Assembly (NCBI GenBank): GCA_934248055.1
Contig: CAKQKI010000006.1
Location: 39,660-103,659 of the forward strand
From: an uncultured Clostridia bacterium
Lineage (GTDB): Bacteria > Bacillota > Clostridia > Christensenellales > Borkfalkiaceae
DNA length: 64,000 bases
Reading direction: 5' to 3'
Positions 8,392 through 15,352 of the stretch are shown in pieces. How positions within the stretch are numbered: the first letter of the stretch is position 1; each line of letters begins with the position of its first letter. The position numbers and the translations under genes are program-made. Below the pieces are notes generated by a model. The model did not search any database. It worked only from the letters and a program-made list of their open reading frames with translations, and had not been told where the DNA came from.

Positions 8392-8924
8392 ATAATACCG
8401 CAAAAAACTTGGCAAAAACAGGCGTTATAACCGCGTGTTTATGCGTACTCGCACCGATTTCCGTGCCGATAGGCGCTATTCCTGTAAGCCTTGCTACTTT
8501 CGTTATATATCTTGCCGCGTGCATTTTCGACGTTAAGACTTCAACTTTTGCCGTCGCCGCGTATATTCTTCTGGGCGTTTGCGGTCTTCCCGTGTTTTCG
8601 GGTTATCGCGGCGGAGCGGGGGTTATCTTCGGCGCGACGGGCGGATATATAATAGGTTATATTCCGCTTGCCGTTATCGTTTCGCTTTTCAAAGAAATCA
8701 AAAACGGAGGTTGTTTGCAGTCGTTTTCGGGAATAGTCGTCGGAACGGCGGTTTTATACGCGCTCGGAACAGTATGGTATTGCTTCGTTTCGGGAACAGA
8801 ATTTATCCCCGCGCTTTCCGCATGCGTAATTCCGTTTTTGCCGTTTGACGCCGTTAAGGCGGTTATCGCGGTGTTGATTTCAAGACCTGTGTCAAAAGCG
8901 ATTATGAAAACGGAAAATAAGTAG
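8388..8924 (+). CDS. bioY: BioY biotin transporter, ECF S component
   Basis: 178 residues, six predicted membrane helices, typical for BioY. The conserved N-terminal APISVPIGAIPVSLATFVIY and GVCGLPVFSGYRGGAGVIFG with GGYIIGY are BioY signatures. As the substrate-binding subunit of an energy-coupling factor transporter, it would import biotin with the shared EcfA/A'/T module, not encoded here, or possibly alone. The ATG overlaps the birA stop by 4 bp (ATGA), which indicates translational coupling, and the pair sits behind the BirA operator. No biotin synthesis genes are nearby, which suggests reliance on scavenging. Confidence 0.95.
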   Translation: MNNTAKNLAKTGVITACLCVLAPISVPIGAIPVSLATFVIYLAACIFDVKTSTFAVAAYILLGVCGLPVFSGYRGGAGVIFGATGGYIIGYIPLAVIVSLFKEIKNGGCLQSFSGIVVGTAVLYALGTVWYCFVSGTEFIPALSACVIPFLPFDAVKAVIAVLISRPVSKAIMKTENK

Positions 8925-8957
8925 TTTAAGTCAATAAAACAATCCGAAAGTACTGAA

Positions 8958-8990
8958 ACAGCCGCGATTCCGACAGGGAATCGCGGCTGT
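8958..8990 (+). terminator. Strong hairpin after bioY, weak T-tract
   Basis: A perfect 14-bp stem (ACAGCCGCGATTCC at 8958-8971 and its complement at 8977-8990) with a 5-nt loop, followed by TTTAGCC. It likely ends birA-bioY, but the poor U-tract makes an alternative role, such as part of the adjacent repeat element, possible. Confidence 0.55.
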
Positions 8991-8992
8991 TT

Positions 8993-9270
8993 AGCCACAA
9001 GCGATTGCGTTTGAACTCGGTCTTGCGTCGTGTTTTCAGGCTAATACATTGTTCCGCAATCGTCATATACGAGTGTATTATGCCGCTTGCGCGCCGCGTC
9101 TTAACCTAAAGACGCAACGCAATACTTGCAGGCAACCAAAACGCCGCTATTTTCGATGATTTCTGTCGTAGGCGACTTGTTCGTACTTGGCGGTACGGAC
9201 GAAGGAGAATTCGGCATAAAGCGCGTAAATATCGGCGCTTTGGCGGGTTCAAACGCAGTCACTTGTGGCT
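8993..9270. repeat. 278-bp inverted-repeat (MITE-like) element
   Basis: 27-bp terminal inverted repeats (8993-9019 and 9244-9270, 24/27 matching) begin AGCCACAAG and enclose about 224 bp with no normal gene. The interior is GC-richer than usual spacers and contains several local stems. The minus strand has a 38-codon frame. A collapsed relative of the terminal arms lies at 17452-17505, so the sequence is repetitive in this genome. No transposase is present. It fills the gap between bioY and ychF. Confidence 0.6.
9101..9217 (-). CDS. 38-residue frame inside the inverted-repeat element
   Basis: An ATG-to-TAA frame of 38 codons lies wholly inside the 278-bp element. The product begins MPNSPSSVPPSTNKSP and ends with a CxxC (ACKYC) and a short tail. 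There is no good Shine-Dalgarno before the ATG. It may be a real micro-protein carried by the element, or an accidental frame kept because the element itself is conserved. No function is assigned. Confidence 0.3.
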   Translation of the reverse strand: MPNSPSSVPPSTNKSPTTEIIENSGVLVACKYCVASLG

Positions 9271-9287
9271 ATCCGATTAAAATTTAA

Positions 9288-10385
9288 TTATACGTTAAAT
9301 CTGAAAAGGACAACGTCACCGTCTTTCATAACGTAGTCTTTGCCTTCGGAGCGGACTTTTCCGAGTTCTTTTGCTTTCGTGTAACTGCCGCATTCGAGAA
9401 GGGTCTGCCATTCGATTACTTCCGCGCGGATAAAGCCTTTTTCGAAATCGCTGTGGATTTTTCCCGCCGCCTGCGGCGCTTTCGTTCCGTTTACGATAGT
9501 CCAGGCTCTCGTTTCGGGTTCGCCCGACGTAAGATAACTTATAAGCCCCAAAAGTTTATAACTTGCTTTTACGAGCCTGTTAAGACCGCTTTCTTCAAGA
9601 CCGAGATCGTTAAGGAACAATTGTTGCTCGTCAGGCGCGAGTTCGCTTATTTCTTCTTCGGTTTTTGCCGAAATAACCATAACTTCGCTGCCGTCTTTAA
9701 CGGCGTAATCGATAACTTCTTTAACTAAAGGAATATCTTTACCGTCTTTACCGACGTCGTTTTCGGAAACGTTCGCGGCGTAAATGACGGGTTTTGACGT
9801 TATCAGAAACAAATTGTCGACATATTTTTTTTCTTCTTCGTTGAATTCGAGCGAGCGAACGGGTTTTTCGCTTTCAAGGCAGTCTTTAATTCTTTTTAAA
9901 AGCGCGGCTTCGGCGGCGTATTTTTTATCGCCCGTTTTGGTCATAGAAACGGCTTTGTCGTAACGCTTCTGAACGGTTTCGAGATCGGCGAGAATGAGTT
10001 CGAGATTTATCGTTTCGATGTCGCCCGTCGGGTCGACTTTGCCGTTTACGTGGATAACGTTTTCGTCTTCGAAACATCTTACGACGTGAACGATCGCGTC
10101 CACTTCTCTTATATGCGATAAAAATTTATTGCCCAGTCCTTCGCCCTTCGACGCGCCTTTTACAAGCCCCGCTATGTCTACGAATTCAATCGTTGCGGGG
10201 GTTATTTTTTTGCTGTTATAGAGCGCTGCGAGTTTATTCAGCCTTTCGTCCGGCACGGCAACCACGCCTACGTTAGGCTCGATCGTGCAGAACGGAAAGT
10301 TGGCGGCTTGCGCGCCCGCGTGAGTTATTGCGTTGAAAAGAGTCGATTTGCCTACGTTCGGCAAACCCACCACTCCTAATTTCAT
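9288..10385 (-). CDS. ychF: Redox/ribosome-associated GTPase-ATPase YchF (Obg family)
   Basis: 365 residues from the ATG at 10385, which opens with MKLGVVGLPNVGKSTLFNA. The open frame extends 20 codons further upstream, but the start is fixed by a GAGGT ribosome site and the family N-terminus. The P-loop is at residues about 7-15, the G3 region is VDIAGLVKGASKGEGLGNKF, and the non-canonical G4 (YAANVSEND) explains the ATP preference of YchF. The C-terminal TGS domain (about 280-365) includes ETRAWTIVNGTKAPQAAG. YchF/OLA1 proteins bind ribosomes and modulate stress responses. It is transcribed alone, divergent from argS. Confidence 0.95.
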   Translation of the reverse strand: MKLGVVGLPNVGKSTLFNAITHAGAQAANFPFCTIEPNVGVVAVPDERLNKLAALYNSKKITPATIEFVDIAGLVKGASKGEGLGNKFLSHIREVDAIVHVVRCFEDENVIHVNGKVDPTGDIETINLELILADLETVQKRYDKAVSMTKTGDKKYAAEAALLKRIKDCLESEKPVRSLEFNEEEKKYVDNLFLITSKPVIYAANVSENDVGKDGKDIPLVKEVIDYAVKDGSEVMVISAKTEEEISELAPDEQQLFLNDLGLEESGLNRLVKASYKLLGLISYLTSGEPETRAWTIVNGTKAPQAAGKIHSDFEKGFIRAEVIEWQTLLECGSYTKAKELGKVRSEGKDYVMKDGDVVLFRFNV

Positions 10386-10416
10386 ATTTCTACCTCGTTT
10401 TGTTTTAACACGTATA

Positions 10417-10445
10417 ATTTTACCACATTCGCGCAATAACTGCAA
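10417..10445 (-). promoter_or_regulatory. Sigma-A promoter of ychF
   Basis: Read on the minus strand: TTGCAG, 17-bp spacer, TAAAAT, about 31 bp before the chosen ATG. Its position supports the ATG at 10385 over the upstream alternative. Confidence 0.75.
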
Positions 10446-10473
10446 TTATTTTGGATAAGTAGCGGTAAAAAGT

Positions 10474-10502
10474 TTGTAGTTATTTAAAAAATATGCTAAA
10501 AT
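10474..10502 (+). promoter_or_regulatory. Sigma-A promoter of the argS operon
   Basis: TTGTAG (10474-10479), 17-bp spacer, TAAAAT (10497-10502). The leader would be about 90 nt, with GAGG just before the argS ATG. Confidence 0.75.
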
Positions 10503-10600
10503 ATTCGTAAAGAATATCGCCGCCGTTTTAAAAGTAACCGATATAAGCATAAGGGTTGGTTTTTTAGATCGCTTGCGATGTTATATTCAATGAGGAAATT

Positions 10601-12283
10601 ATGGATTACAAAGCGCACGTTGCCGAAAAACTTAAAATCGAAGGGGTTTCGAAAGAAGAAATAGAGTCGTTTATAACAACCCCGCCCGATACCGCTTACG
10701 GCGATTACGCGCTTCCTTGTTTCAGGTTTTCGAAAATACTTCGTCGGTCGCCCGCCGTTATTGCGGAAGAACTTGCTTCGTCTTTTGAAACGGACGAGTA
10801 TATTTCCGCCTGCGTTGCGGTAAACGGTTACCTTAATTTTACGGTAAACCGCGGCAACCTTACCAAAAGTCTTTTAAACGAGATAATTTCGGCGGGCGAT
10901 AAATACGGCTCGTCGGAAGAAGGAAACGGCAAAACGATAGTTATAGACTACTCGTCTATAAATATCGCAAAACCGTTTCACATAGGGCATTTGTCAACGA
11001 CCGTTATAGGCGCGGCGCTGTACAGGATTTTTAAATTTACGGGATACAACGTCGTAGGCGTCAATCATCTCGGCGATTACGGCACGCAATTCGGAAAACT
11101 TATTTACGCGTATAAAGCGTGGGGCGATAAAAAAGCCGTGGAAAAGGGCGGAATAAAGGAACTCACGCGCCTTTACGTAAAATATCACGAAGAAGCCGAA
11201 AACAATCCCGGAATGGACGACGCCGCGCGCGCTTATTTTAAAAAGATCGAAGACGGCGACAAAGAGTGCAACGAACTTTTCAGATGGTTTAAAGACCTTA
11301 CTTTAAAAGACGTTGACAGGGTATATAAAGAACTCGGCGTCACTTTTGACAGTTACGCGGGCGAAAGTTTTTATAACGACAAAATGCAGCCCGTTATCGA
11401 CGCGCTCGATAAAAAAGGGCTTTTAAAAGAGAGCGAAGGCGCGAAGATAGTCGACCTTTCCGCTTACGATATGCCTCCGTGTCTTATTCTTCGGTCGGAT
11501 GGTGCGTCGCTTTACGCCACGCGCGACCTTGCCGCCGCGTTTTACCGTAAAAAAACCTATGATTTTTATAAATGTTTATACGTCGTTGCGTATCAGCAAA
11601 ACCTGCATTTCAGGCAACTTTTCAAAGTTCTTGAACTTATGGGCGAGCCCTGGGCGAAAGATATGGTTCACGTTGCGTTCGGAATGGTATCTCTCGAAGA
11701 CGGCACTATGTCTACGCGCAAAGGCAAAGTCGTATGGCTCGAAGACGTTATCGATAAATGCGTGGAAAAGGCGTACTCCGTAATAAACGAAAAAAACCCG
11801 CAACTCGAGAATAAAGACGAAACCGCGCGCGCTGTCGGCACGGGAGCGGTGATATTCGGCGCGCTTTCGGGAAGCAGAATAAAAGATATTACGTTTTCGT
11901 ATGATAAAGTACTTAATTTCGACGGCGAAACCGCGCCGTACGTGCAGTACACTTACGCGCGTGCGATAAGCGTTCTCGGCAAGGGCGGAAAACCGGGCGA
12001 ATACAGCCTTTCGGAAATTTCAGCAAGCGAATACGATCTCGTAAACGAGTTAAAACGCTTTCCCGACGTCGTTAAGGCGGCGGCGGATAAGTACGAGCCG
12101 AGCATCATAACCCGTTACGCGATAGACGTTGCCGAAAGATTCAATAAATTTTATTTCGATTGCAAAATACTCGGCGAACGGGAAGACGTTAAAAATTTCC
12201 GTTTGGCGCTTACAAAGGCAACGAGTATCGTTATAAAGAACGCGTTGTCGCTGCTCGGAATCAGAACTCCCGAAAAAATGTAA
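10601..12283 (+). CDS. argS: Arginyl-tRNA synthetase
   Basis: 560 residues, normal for bacterial ArgRS. An N-terminal tRNA-binding domain (about 1-110) precedes the class I catalytic core with HIGH at 127-130 (KPFHIGHLST) and NHLGDYGTQFGKL. MSTRKG at about 370-375 replaces KMSKS, as is typical in this enzyme. The C-terminal all-helical anticodon domain has the usual DVAERFNKFYFDCKIL. It charges tRNA-Arg; a tRNA-Arg(TCT) gene lies at 24.7 kb. It heads a run of five closely spaced genes ending at 14671. Confidence 0.97.
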   Translation: MDYKAHVAEKLKIEGVSKEEIESFITTPPDTAYGDYALPCFRFSKILRRSPAVIAEELASSFETDEYISACVAVNGYLNFTVNRGNLTKSLLNEIISAGDKYGSSEEGNGKTIVIDYSSINIAKPFHIGHLSTTVIGAALYRIFKFTGYNVVGVNHLGDYGTQFGKLIYAYKAWGDKKAVEKGGIKELTRLYVKYHEEAENNPGMDDAARAYFKKIEDGDKECNELFRWFKDLTLKDVDRVYKELGVTFDSYAGESFYNDKMQPVIDALDKKGLLKESEGAKIVDLSAYDMPPCLILRSDGASLYATRDLAAAFYRKKTYDFYKCLYVVAYQQNLHFRQLFKVLELMGEPWAKDMVHVAFGMVSLEDGTMSTRKGKVVWLEDVIDKCVEKAYSVINEKNPQLENKDETARAVGTGAVIFGALSGSRIKDITFSYDKVLNFDGETAPYVQYTYARAISVLGKGGKPGEYSLSEISASEYDLVNELKRFPDVVKAAADKYEPSIITRYAIDVAERFNKFYFDCKILGEREDVKNFRLALTKATSIVIKNALSLLGIRTPEKM

Positions 12284-12297
12284 CGGAAGGCGTTTCT

Positions 12298-12951
12298 ATG
12301 AAAAAGACAATAATTTTCGATCTTGACGGCACTTTACTGTATACCATCGAAGACATACGCGACTGCGCGAATAAAATATTCAAAAAGTACGGTTATAAAG
12401 AAATATCCACGAAAAAAACTCTCGCCTGTATAGGTTACGGGGCAAAAAAACTCATAAAACTCGCAACGGGCGAAACCGACGAAAACAAAATAAACGCGAT
12501 GCTCGAAGAGTACGTTCCGTTGCAGGAGAATTGCAAAAACGAAAAAACCACGGTATACGACGGACTTGACGGTCTTTTGAAAAGATTGAAAAAAGAAGGT
12601 TTTACGCTCGCTATCGTATCCAACAAGCCCGACGAAGTTACTCAGGTCGTTGTAAAGCAAAAACTCGGCGAATACGGTTTTGATTTCGTTACGGGGCAGA
12701 TTCCCGATAAATTTAAGCCTAAACCCGACAAGTCGGTTATTGAATATTGCCTTAAAGAGTTGAATACGGACAAAAAGCACGCCGTTTATATAGGCGACAG
12801 CGAAGTTGACGTCAATACTTACAAAAACGCGGGAATTGACGGCATAACCGTTTTATGGGGATACAGAGACGAAGAAACTCTTTTGAAAGAAGGGGCTGAA
12901 AATCTCGCAAAAACCCCTGAAAAAGTTTACGAAATAATTAAATCTATGTGA
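12298..12951 (+). CDS. HAD-superfamily phosphatase, phosphoglycolate phosphatase-like
   Basis: 217 residues. The HAD motifs are all present: IIFDLDGTLLYT (motif I, nucleophile Asp8), AIVSNKP (motif II serine), the lysine in KFKPKPDK, and YIGDSEVDVNTYKNAG (motif IV acidic pair). A helical cap between motifs I and II makes it subclass I, closest to Gph/PGP. The likely role is dephosphorylation of 2-phosphoglycolate or another small phosphoester; specificity cannot be read from sequence. It starts 14 bp after argS with its own ribosome site. Confidence 0.85.
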   Translation: MKKTIIFDLDGTLLYTIEDIRDCANKIFKKYGYKEISTKKTLACIGYGAKKLIKLATGETDENKINAMLEEYVPLQENCKNEKTTVYDGLDGLLKRLKKEGFTLAIVSNKPDEVTQVVVKQKLGEYGFDFVTGQIPDKFKPKPDKSVIEYCLKELNTDKKHAVYIGDSEVDVNTYKNAGIDGITVLWGYRDEETLLKEGAENLAKTPEKVYEIIKSM

Positions 12952-12961
12952 GGCTTGTTAT

Positions 12962-13531
12962 ATGAAGAAGTTTTTAAAGGAATTCAAAACTTTTATCACT
13001 CGCGGAAACGTTCTCGATATGGCGGTTGCGGTAATCGTCGGCGCGGCGTTCAATAAGATAGTGTCGAGTCTGGTTGCCGATATTATCACTCCGCTTATTT
13101 CGCTTGCGCTCGGCAAAGTCGACTTTACCGAACTCAAACTGATTTTAAGGCAGGGAAACGAAGCGGCTAACGTTGCGGAATTGTCTTTGAATTACGGCAC
13201 TTTTATTCAGTATATTATCGATTTTCTTATAATCGCGCTTACTATTTTCGTCGTTGTAAAGGGAATAGCGAAAGCCAAAGAAGCGCTTGATTTCAACGCG
13301 AATATGACTAAAATCGTTCAGGAAAAACTCGATAAAGACGAACAACTTACCAAAGTCGAAGCGAAATGGCTTAAAAAGTACGCTAAAAAGCATCCCGACG
13401 TCGCGCCCGTGAAAAAAACGGAAGCGGAGCCTGAAAAGGAAGAACCGAAAGAACCGACGGAAGCGGAACTTTTAAAAGAAATTCTTGCCGAACTCAGAAG
13501 AAAAAATGAAGTCGAAACTGCTGAAAAGTAA
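12962..13531 (+). CDS. mscL: Large-conductance mechanosensitive channel MscL
   Basis: 189 residues. The N-terminal FKTFITRGNVLDMAVAVIVG and AAFNKIVSSLVADIITPLI are the conserved MscL pore helix. A periplasmic-type loop and the second helix (about 80-103) follow. It is longer than the usual 125-150 residues because an acidic, Pro/Glu-rich linker (about 105-165) separates helix 2 from the C-terminal bundle helix (TEAELLKEILAELRRKN). It is a pentameric osmotic safety valve in the membrane. It overlaps the next gene by 26 bp. Confidence 0.95.
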   Translation: MKKFLKEFKTFITRGNVLDMAVAVIVGAAFNKIVSSLVADIITPLISLALGKVDFTELKLILRQGNEAANVAELSLNYGTFIQYIIDFLIIALTIFVVVKGIAKAKEALDFNANMTKIVQEKLDKDEQLTKVEAKWLKKYAKKHPDVAPVKKTEAEPEKEEPKEPTEAELLKEILAELRRKNEVETAEK

Positions 13532-14084
13532 AGACGGTTTATTTGCGTTTGTCGAAAACTATCCATTAGTACCCGTTATCGGTACGAGCGAAAAAGAAGT
13601 TAAAGAAAAACTCGTTTCGGAAGTTTACAGAACGGCGGCGTTTTTAGAGAAAAAATTGCCCGAAAATCCCGATACGGTCGAGTTTTCGGAAGTGACGGAC
13701 GTTTCGTGTTCGGTTAAAAACGAAAGCGCGGAACTGTTCGGTTACGTTGCCGACGGCAAAAAGAGCCGCGAAATTTGTCGCAGTCTTTACGTTCAGACGC
13801 TTTTTACTTTCAAGTGTCTTGCGGATGGCGCGAATTTAACTTCCGCATATTACGATAAAGCGATTGACATTATAAAAAATACCGTAAAAAGCGTATGTTT
13901 TTACGAAAACGGCGGTTTTATGGAAACGGGTTTTGCGGCGCTCGGCGCGATTGACGACGACGGCGCGTCGGATATTGTTAAGGGCTATTGCGAAATTATG
14001 AAAACCGTTTATCTGCTTACCGGATTTGCAAGAGAACTTACCGAAGACGGGAAAGCGGAAAATTTATTTATGTTCGGAGTGTAA
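13506..14084 (+). CDS. Uncharacterised protein downstream of mscL
   Basis: 192 residues from the ATG at 13506, which has an AGAAG site 6 nt upstream; a TTG seven codons earlier is less likely. I do not recognise a family. It has no signal peptide, membrane helix or clear motif. The composition is mixed alpha/beta, with two widely spaced single cysteines in the middle (SCSV, REICRS) and another later (KSVCFY). The gene overlaps mscL by 26 bp and stops 2 bp before the NlpC/P60-like gene, so it is translated within the argS operon. No function is proposed. Confidence 0.75.
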   Translation: MKSKLLKSKDGLFAFVENYPLVPVIGTSEKEVKEKLVSEVYRTAAFLEKKLPENPDTVEFSEVTDVSCSVKNESAELFGYVADGKKSREICRSLYVQTLFTFKCLADGANLTSAYYDKAIDIIKNTVKSVCFYENGGFMETGFAALGAIDDDGASDIVKGYCEIMKTVYLLTGFARELTEDGKAENLFMFGV

Positions 14085-14086
14085 AA

Positions 14087-14671
14087 ATGGAAGTGAGAGA
14101 AAACGACGGTTACGTTTACGTCGTGCTTACTCAATCCGGTTCGATGATATCGAAAGGACTGAAATTGTTTACGAAAGATAAATACAATCACGTTTCCGTC
14201 AGTCTTAATCAGGATTTATCGGGAATGTGTTCGTTCGGTCGGTATTACGCGTATTTTCCGTTTTACGGCGGCTTTTGCGAAGAAAGCATTTATAAAGGCG
14301 CTCTGAAAAGATTCAAAAACGCTCAGTCGCTGATTTTAAGGTTTAAAGCAAGCGGCGAAGTAAGGGAAAAAATTAAACTTAAAGTAGCCGAAATGTTTTC
14401 GTCGGACATCAAATACCGTTACGATATGGTAGGCGTTTTTCTCGCCGCGTTCAATAAAAAATGGAAAAGGTCGCACAGGTATTACTGCTCGTCGTTCGTA
14501 AAAGAACTTCTCATAAGATGCGGAGCGATAAACGCGGGCGAATGCCCCGATATTATGAAGCCGCAGGACTTTATAAAATTAAGCGGAGCGGAAAAAATTT
14601 ACGAAGGGAGTCTGCACGAATACGTTCACTCGTTCGACAAATGCGTCTCGCCGCGGCTTAAAACGGTATAA
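14087..14671 (+). CDS. Permuted NlpC/P60-like (YiiX/YebB-type) hydrolase
   Basis: 194 residues from the ATG at 14087 (GGAG 7 nt upstream); the frame runs 33 codons further up but overlaps the previous gene. The pattern fits a circularly permuted papain-fold family: an early catalytic-type histidine in DKYNHVSVSL (residue about 32), and a cysteine in the YYCSSFVKELL motif (about 142) that starts a helix. Members cleave or bind peptide or lipid amide bonds and are often membrane associated. No signal peptide is visible, so it is probably cytoplasmic. It is the last gene of the argS run. Substrate unknown. Confidence 0.65.
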   Translation: MEVRENDGYVYVVLTQSGSMISKGLKLFTKDKYNHVSVSLNQDLSGMCSFGRYYAYFPFYGGFCEESIYKGALKRFKNAQSLILRFKASGEVREKIKLKVAEMFSSDIKYRYDMVGVFLAAFNKKWKRSHRYYCSSFVKELLIRCGAINAGECPDIMKPQDFIKLSGAEKIYEGSLHEYVHSFDKCVSPRLKTV

Positions 14672-14707
14672 AAGGGTAAAACCGCATATAAAACCACGTT
14701 AACGGGC

Positions 14708-14747
14708 GGCGAAAAGTTTGACTTTTCGCCGTAAATTATAGTATGAT
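14708..14747 (+). promoter_or_regulatory. Promoter with a palindrome over the -35 box
   Basis: TTGACT (14718-14723), 18-bp spacer, TATGAT (14742-14747). The -35 lies within a 9-bp inverted repeat (GGCGAAAAG at 14708-14716, CTTTTCGCC at 14722-14730), which could be an operator or a weak terminator of the upstream run. It serves the CMP-kinase-like/lysK pair. Confidence 0.55.
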
Positions 14748-14781
14748 ATATAAAATAACCGTATTCGGAATTTAAGGGCTT

Positions 14782-15351
14782 ATGAAGAATTACAAAATTT
14801 CGCTCGCAGGCGATCTCGGAAGCGGCAAAAGCACCGTCGGAAGACTTCTCAAAGAAAGGTATTCTCTGGAAACCGTTTCGATAGGAAAAATACTTCGCGC
14901 AATGGCGGCCGAAAGGGGAATGGACGTTACCGAATTCAACGTGTATATGGAAAATCACCCCGAAATCGATAAAGAACTCGACGACAGGCTCAAAGCCTAC
15001 GAGAACAAAAACGGCAGGTTTTTGTTCGATTCGAGAATGGCTTGGCATTTCGTGCCGTCGGGATTTTCGGTTTATATGATAACTTCCCCCGAAATAGCGG
15101 CGAAAAGAGTGCTTAAAGACGAAAGAAATTCCGAAAGGTACGACAGTTTTGAAACTGCCGTCGAAAAACTTACGGAAAGGCGGAAAAGCGAAGCGTTAAG
15201 ATATAATAAATTTTACGGCGTGGATATAACCGATATGAATAATTACGATTTCGTTATCGACAGCGGAAGCATATCCCCCGAAGAAGTTTTTGAAAAAATC
15301 AGCGCGGCGTTTGAAAAATGGCTTGCCGAAAAAGAAGAAAAGGAGAATTGA
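14782..15351 (+). CDS. Cytidylate kinase-like P-loop kinase (archaeal/Cmk2 type)
   Basis: 189 residues. SLAGDLGSGKSTVGRLL is a Walker A loop (residues about 7-22). VSIGKILRAMAAERGMDVTE resembles the NMP-binding helix of the short cytidylate kinases found in archaea, and RMAWHF with a later YDSF and KSEALRYNKFYGVD complete the pattern. It would phosphorylate CMP/dCMP or a related nucleotide. Whether a canonical cmk exists elsewhere cannot be seen. It is separated from lysK by 1 bp and shares its promoter. Confidence 0.75.
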   Translation: MKNYKISLAGDLGSGKSTVGRLLKERYSLETVSIGKILRAMAAERGMDVTEFNVYMENHPEIDKELDDRLKAYENKNGRFLFDSRMAWHFVPSGFSVYMITSPEIAAKRVLKDERNSERYDSFETAVEKLTERRKSEALRYNKFYGVDITDMNNYDFVIDSGSISPEEVFEKISAAFEKWLAEKEEKEN

Positions 15352-15352
15352 A

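Noticed and set aside
10386..10445. Upstream 20-codon extension of ychF
   Set aside because: It overlaps the predicted promoter and the family starts at MKLGVVGLPN with its own GAGGT site.
10503..10600. Possible T-box or riboswitch ahead of argS
   Set aside because: The roughly 90-nt leader shows no specifier-loop or antiterminator TGGG motif.
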